Source: a bacterium (GTDB lineage: Bacteria; Verrucomicrobiota; Verrucomicrobiae; JAJYAR01). Taken from it: DNA of 6,665 nt. A program made the translations under genes and the position numbers. Below, piece by piece: positions 5,019-6,665 of this stretch. The notes beneath the pieces were generated by a model. That model saw only the letters and a list, made by a program, of their open reading frames with translations, did no database searches and was not told the origin of the DNA. The stretch lies in contig JAJYAR010000157.1 in the NCBI GenBank assembly GCA_021779435.1, positions 1 to 6,665 on the forward strand. Reading direction: 5' to 3'. Numbering within the stretch: the stretch's first letter is position 1; the number at the start of each line of letters is the position of its first letter.

Positions 5019-5449
5019 GGGTTTTCTTTCCTTTCTCCGCCTTCGCGCCGATGGCGCAGGAGGCGAGATATCCACGTCCGGAGCGTCGGGGGGATCTCGG
5101 ACCACAACCACCAGAGCGTTCCCAAGGGAATCGCGAGGAGGATGAGGGTGGAGATCATCCGGGGATCGCGGAGGACCGCCACAAGGAGCAAGTAGGCGAC
5201 GGAAACGGAGATCAACGTGAGGATGGCGCCGGGAATGACCGTGAGCAGGAACTCGACGAGGGGCACCCACCACGGCACCCGGGGCTGCGGCGTTGAAAGG
5301 TCGCGGCTCCCGCACCGCGAGCACACGTCTGCGGTGCGGGGATTCCGATGCTGGCGGGGACAAAGCTTGACGTTGTAGCTGCGACCGCAGTGCTCGCAGT
5401 AGATCGGTTCACCCGGGGTGAGATGGTTGCAATTGAAGCAGTACCGCAT
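5015..5449 (-). CDS. Double zinc-ribbon membrane protein
   Basis: A 144-residue protein. The N-terminus holds two zinc-binding ribbons: CFNC (4-7) with CEHC (18-21), then C30 with CSRC (43-46). C30 is followed by P-R-Q-H, so the first half of the second ribbon uses one Cys plus perhaps His34. Two hydrophobic segments follow at about 60-92 and 98-117, then a short, strongly basic tail (about 124-143, many Arg). Expected topology is zinc ribbons and tail in the cytoplasm, anchored by a hairpin. No enzymatic domain is visible. ATG 5449 begins 5 nt after the stop of the upstream gene with no strong ribosome binding site, so it is probably translated by coupling. Encoded between a replication-type protein and the xis/int pair of a transfer operon, it may tether or recruit a component to the membrane (inference). 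Confidence 0.82.
   Translation of the reverse strand: MRYCFNCNHLTPGEPIYCEHCGRSYNVKLCPRQHRNPRTADVCSRCGSRDLSTPQPRVPWWVPLVEFLLTVIPGAILTLISVSVAYLLLVAVLRDPRMISTLILLAIPLGTLWWLWSEIPPTLRTWISRLLRHRREGGERKENP
5026..5034 (-). promoter_or_regulatory. Ribosome binding site of the excisionase-like gene
   Basis: AAAGGAAAG lies about 7-10 nt before GTG 5018, inside the coding end of the zinc-ribbon gene. It supports the GTG start over longer readings of that frame. Confidence 0.65.
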
Positions 5450-5454
5450 GGGAG

Positions 5455-6237
5455 TTACTCGAAGAAACCTTCCCGGGCGTCGCCGGTCGGTCGCTGCCAG
5501 ATCGCCGCCCAGAATCCGTCCTGGCGCAGCGCATGGCGGGCGGCAAACCAGAAAATCCGTTCGGTCACGCGCGCGGTCGTCCTGCGGAGCGAAGCGACGC
5601 GGCTTTCCGAGTTCGCGACCACCATCACGCGGAAGCGTTCTTGGCCGAAACGCTGCGGGAAGTTTCCCGAGAGGGCGTAGGCGAGATACGCATCCACCTT
5701 CCGCCGCCAGACGGACCGCGATTCGTTCCCGCGATCGACTTCGAGGAATGCCGCAATGATTCGCTCGCGCGTTGCGATCTCGGCGTATCCGTCGGGAATG
5801 AGCGCGGCGCCCGGAGCGATGGGCTCGTAGAAGCTCTCCCACCGCGTGAGCCGCGCCCTGCCGTCCGCCGCCGGCCGGTACTTCACGGAGCAATACACGT
5901 CGTTGATTTCCATCTGGTGCATCGCGAAGAAATCCGCCGCGAGAATCTGACTGCTCACCCGGCGCGGGCCACGGTAGGGGACGCCGACGAGTTCCGCCGC
6001 CTTCTCCGACATGAGGTAGAGCGACTTGCGCGCCCCGCCGACGGTGCCGAGGAAATACCGGCGGAGAAACCCGGCGTTCGTCAATGCAAGCAATCGAGCG
6101 TTCGCTCGCGTGGTCGATCCGAATCCGGCGACAACCTTCGCCTGCTCGCGGTCGATCACGCGCATGACCGCGAGTTCCCGCAGCAGGTGCCGGTCGCGGT
6201 CCTGCAGGATGATGCCTTTCCGGTCATTCCCAGTCAT
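5455..6237 (-). CDS. Replication-relaxation family protein
   Basis: The protein has 260 residues and matches the Replic_Relax pattern (a plasmid and integrative-element family of poorly known function, thought to act in replication or transfer initiation). A winged-helix domain covers about 11-88: DRDRHLLREL (13-22), an EQAKVV helix, ARLLALTNAGFLRR (47-60) and the wing ending in SLYLMSEKAAEL (72-83). The C-terminal part has the family's conserved IPDGY (147-151) and FLEVDRGNES (164-173), followed by WRRK (177-180). The spaced P-D, E-x-D and K residues faintly resemble a restriction-endonuclease-like core, which is my inference. I chose ATG 6237 because GAGGTG (6242-6247) precedes it closely; longer readings run into the upstream gene. 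It overlaps the transfer ATPase gene by 14 nt, so the two are likely expressed together. Confidence 0.85.
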   Translation of the reverse strand: MTGNDRKGIILQDRDRHLLRELAVMRVIDREQAKVVAGFGSTTRANARLLALTNAGFLRRYFLGTVGGARKSLYLMSEKAAELVGVPYRGPRRVSSQILAADFFAMHQMEINDVYCSVKYRPAADGRARLTRWESFYEPIAPGAALIPDGYAEIATRERIIAAFLEVDRGNESRSVWRRKVDAYLAYALSGNFPQRFGQERFRVMVVANSESRVASLRRTTARVTERIFWFAARHALRQDGFWAAIWQRPTGDAREGFFE

Positions 6238-6665
6238 TGAGCACCTCGCGATTCCGGCGGCCCGCTGCCCGTTGCCGCTCGCGGATATCGTTCTCGATGT
6301 CCTGCCGGATGCGCCCATAGCGGGCTTCGGCGCGCGTTTGAAGATCGGCGCCATCGGTCTTCGGTTCGAGGATCCTCGGCACGACGCCTTCGCGCCACCG
6401 CTCGTGCGTGGTTTTGACGACCATATGGCGGCGCGGGAGGTTCTTCAGAAGTTCGCCCAAGGGCTTTCCGCCGTCGAGCGCCGCGGCCATCTGGTGGGCG
6501 TCGGAACTCGAGAGCTGGAAGAACACGTGCGTGCCCACGGCGAGGATCGCGGCCCGCATGTCGGCGGGATACTGATCGAGAAATTGATTCGCCGACACGA
6601 TGCCCGTTCCGAACTTGCGCGCCTCCGCGAGCACGGTCTCGAGTCCGCCGCCGAACGCAACGAGG
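6224..6665 (-). CDS. VirD4/TraD-type DNA-transfer ATPase, C-terminal fragment
   Basis: This gene is cut by the window edge: 146 residues of the C-terminus are visible, read from 6664. The visible part matches the end of the P-loop ATPase core of TraD/TraG/VirD4-like coupling proteins: FGGGLETVLAEARKFGTG, then SANQFLDQYP, AAILAVGTHVFFQLSSSDA and a closing LKNLPRRHMVVK stretch. The Gln of ANQ and the GT-x-x-FF motif belong to the C-terminal part of the ATPase fold; Walker A and B would be upstream, outside the window. Such proteins are hexameric motors that feed DNA to a secretion channel at the inner membrane. The tail is charged and helical with many Arg. A HerA/FtsK-like relative is the alternative. 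No start can be assigned. Confidence 0.88.
   Translation of the reverse strand, partial: LVAFGGGLETVLAEARKFGTGIVSANQFLDQYPADMRAAILAVGTHVFFQLSSSDAHQMAAALDGGKPLGELLKNLPRRHMVVKTTHERWREGVVPRILEPKTDGADLQTRAEARYGRIRQDIENDIRERQRAAGRRNREVLNDWE
6242..6247 (-). promoter_or_regulatory. Ribosome binding site of the replication-relaxation gene
   Basis: GAGGTG, 4-5 nt before ATG 6237 and inside the coding end of the ATPase gene. It decides the start against the longer in-frame reading from 6354. Confidence 0.65.

Noticed and set aside
5015..5893. Longer 292-codon reading of the zinc-ribbon gene
   Set aside because: The extension overlaps most of the replication-relaxation gene and reads as Arg/Ala-rich shadow. 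The first zinc Cys pair follows directly after ATG 5449.
1..6665. CRISPR array or tRNA attachment site
   Set aside because: I found no regularly spaced direct repeats and no tRNA-like sequence. A short att core could still be missed by eye.

Overview
All supported genes lie on the minus strand of this GC-rich window, so transcription runs from high to low coordinates. The style is that of a bacterial integrative or conjugative element. I lean weakly towards Acidobacteriota, because the integrase and the DUF2958 gene resemble family members I associate with that phylum. No ribosomal or other phylogenetic marker is present, so this is only a guess.

Block 1 (6665 down to 3118) is a tightly packed mobility operon. 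In order of transcription it holds: the C-terminal end of a VirD4/TraD-type DNA-transfer ATPase (cut by the window edge); a replication-relaxation family protein with a winged-helix N-terminus; a double zinc-ribbon membrane protein; a small excisionase-like helix-turn-helix protein; a complete tyrosine integrase; a 68-residue coiled-coil protein; and a DUF2958 protein. Neighbouring genes overlap or lie within 5 nt. The zinc-ribbon/xis and xis/int junctions are GTGA stop-start overlaps. The block ends in a convincing Rho-independent terminator (9-bp stem followed by T7) just after the DUF2958 gene. The order transfer ATPase, replication-type protein, xis, int recalls actinobacterial integrative elements.

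Block 2 (3061 down to 311) starts just past that terminator, with a near-palindrome in its leader. It encodes five proteins: a small single-pass membrane protein with a helical tail; a 152-residue protein whose C-terminal half looks like a beta-grasp/ubiquitin-like domain; a membrane-anchored 217-residue protein ending in a Cys-rich motif; a ThiF/MoeB/E1-like protein; and a small multi-pass membrane protein. The E1-like protein keeps the Gly-rich nucleotide loop and both CxxC zinc pairs. By my hand alignment it has lost the usual Arg, the catalytic Asp and the catalytic Cys. I do not recognise this set as a named system. It is the best candidate here for something undescribed: a membrane-associated, possibly non-conjugating, E1/ubiquitin-like cassette carried by a mobile element.

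Positions 1 to 310 hold no gene I can support, only a nested inverted repeat and short unconvincing reading frames. This stretch looks less GC-rich than the rest and could be flanking DNA or an element end.
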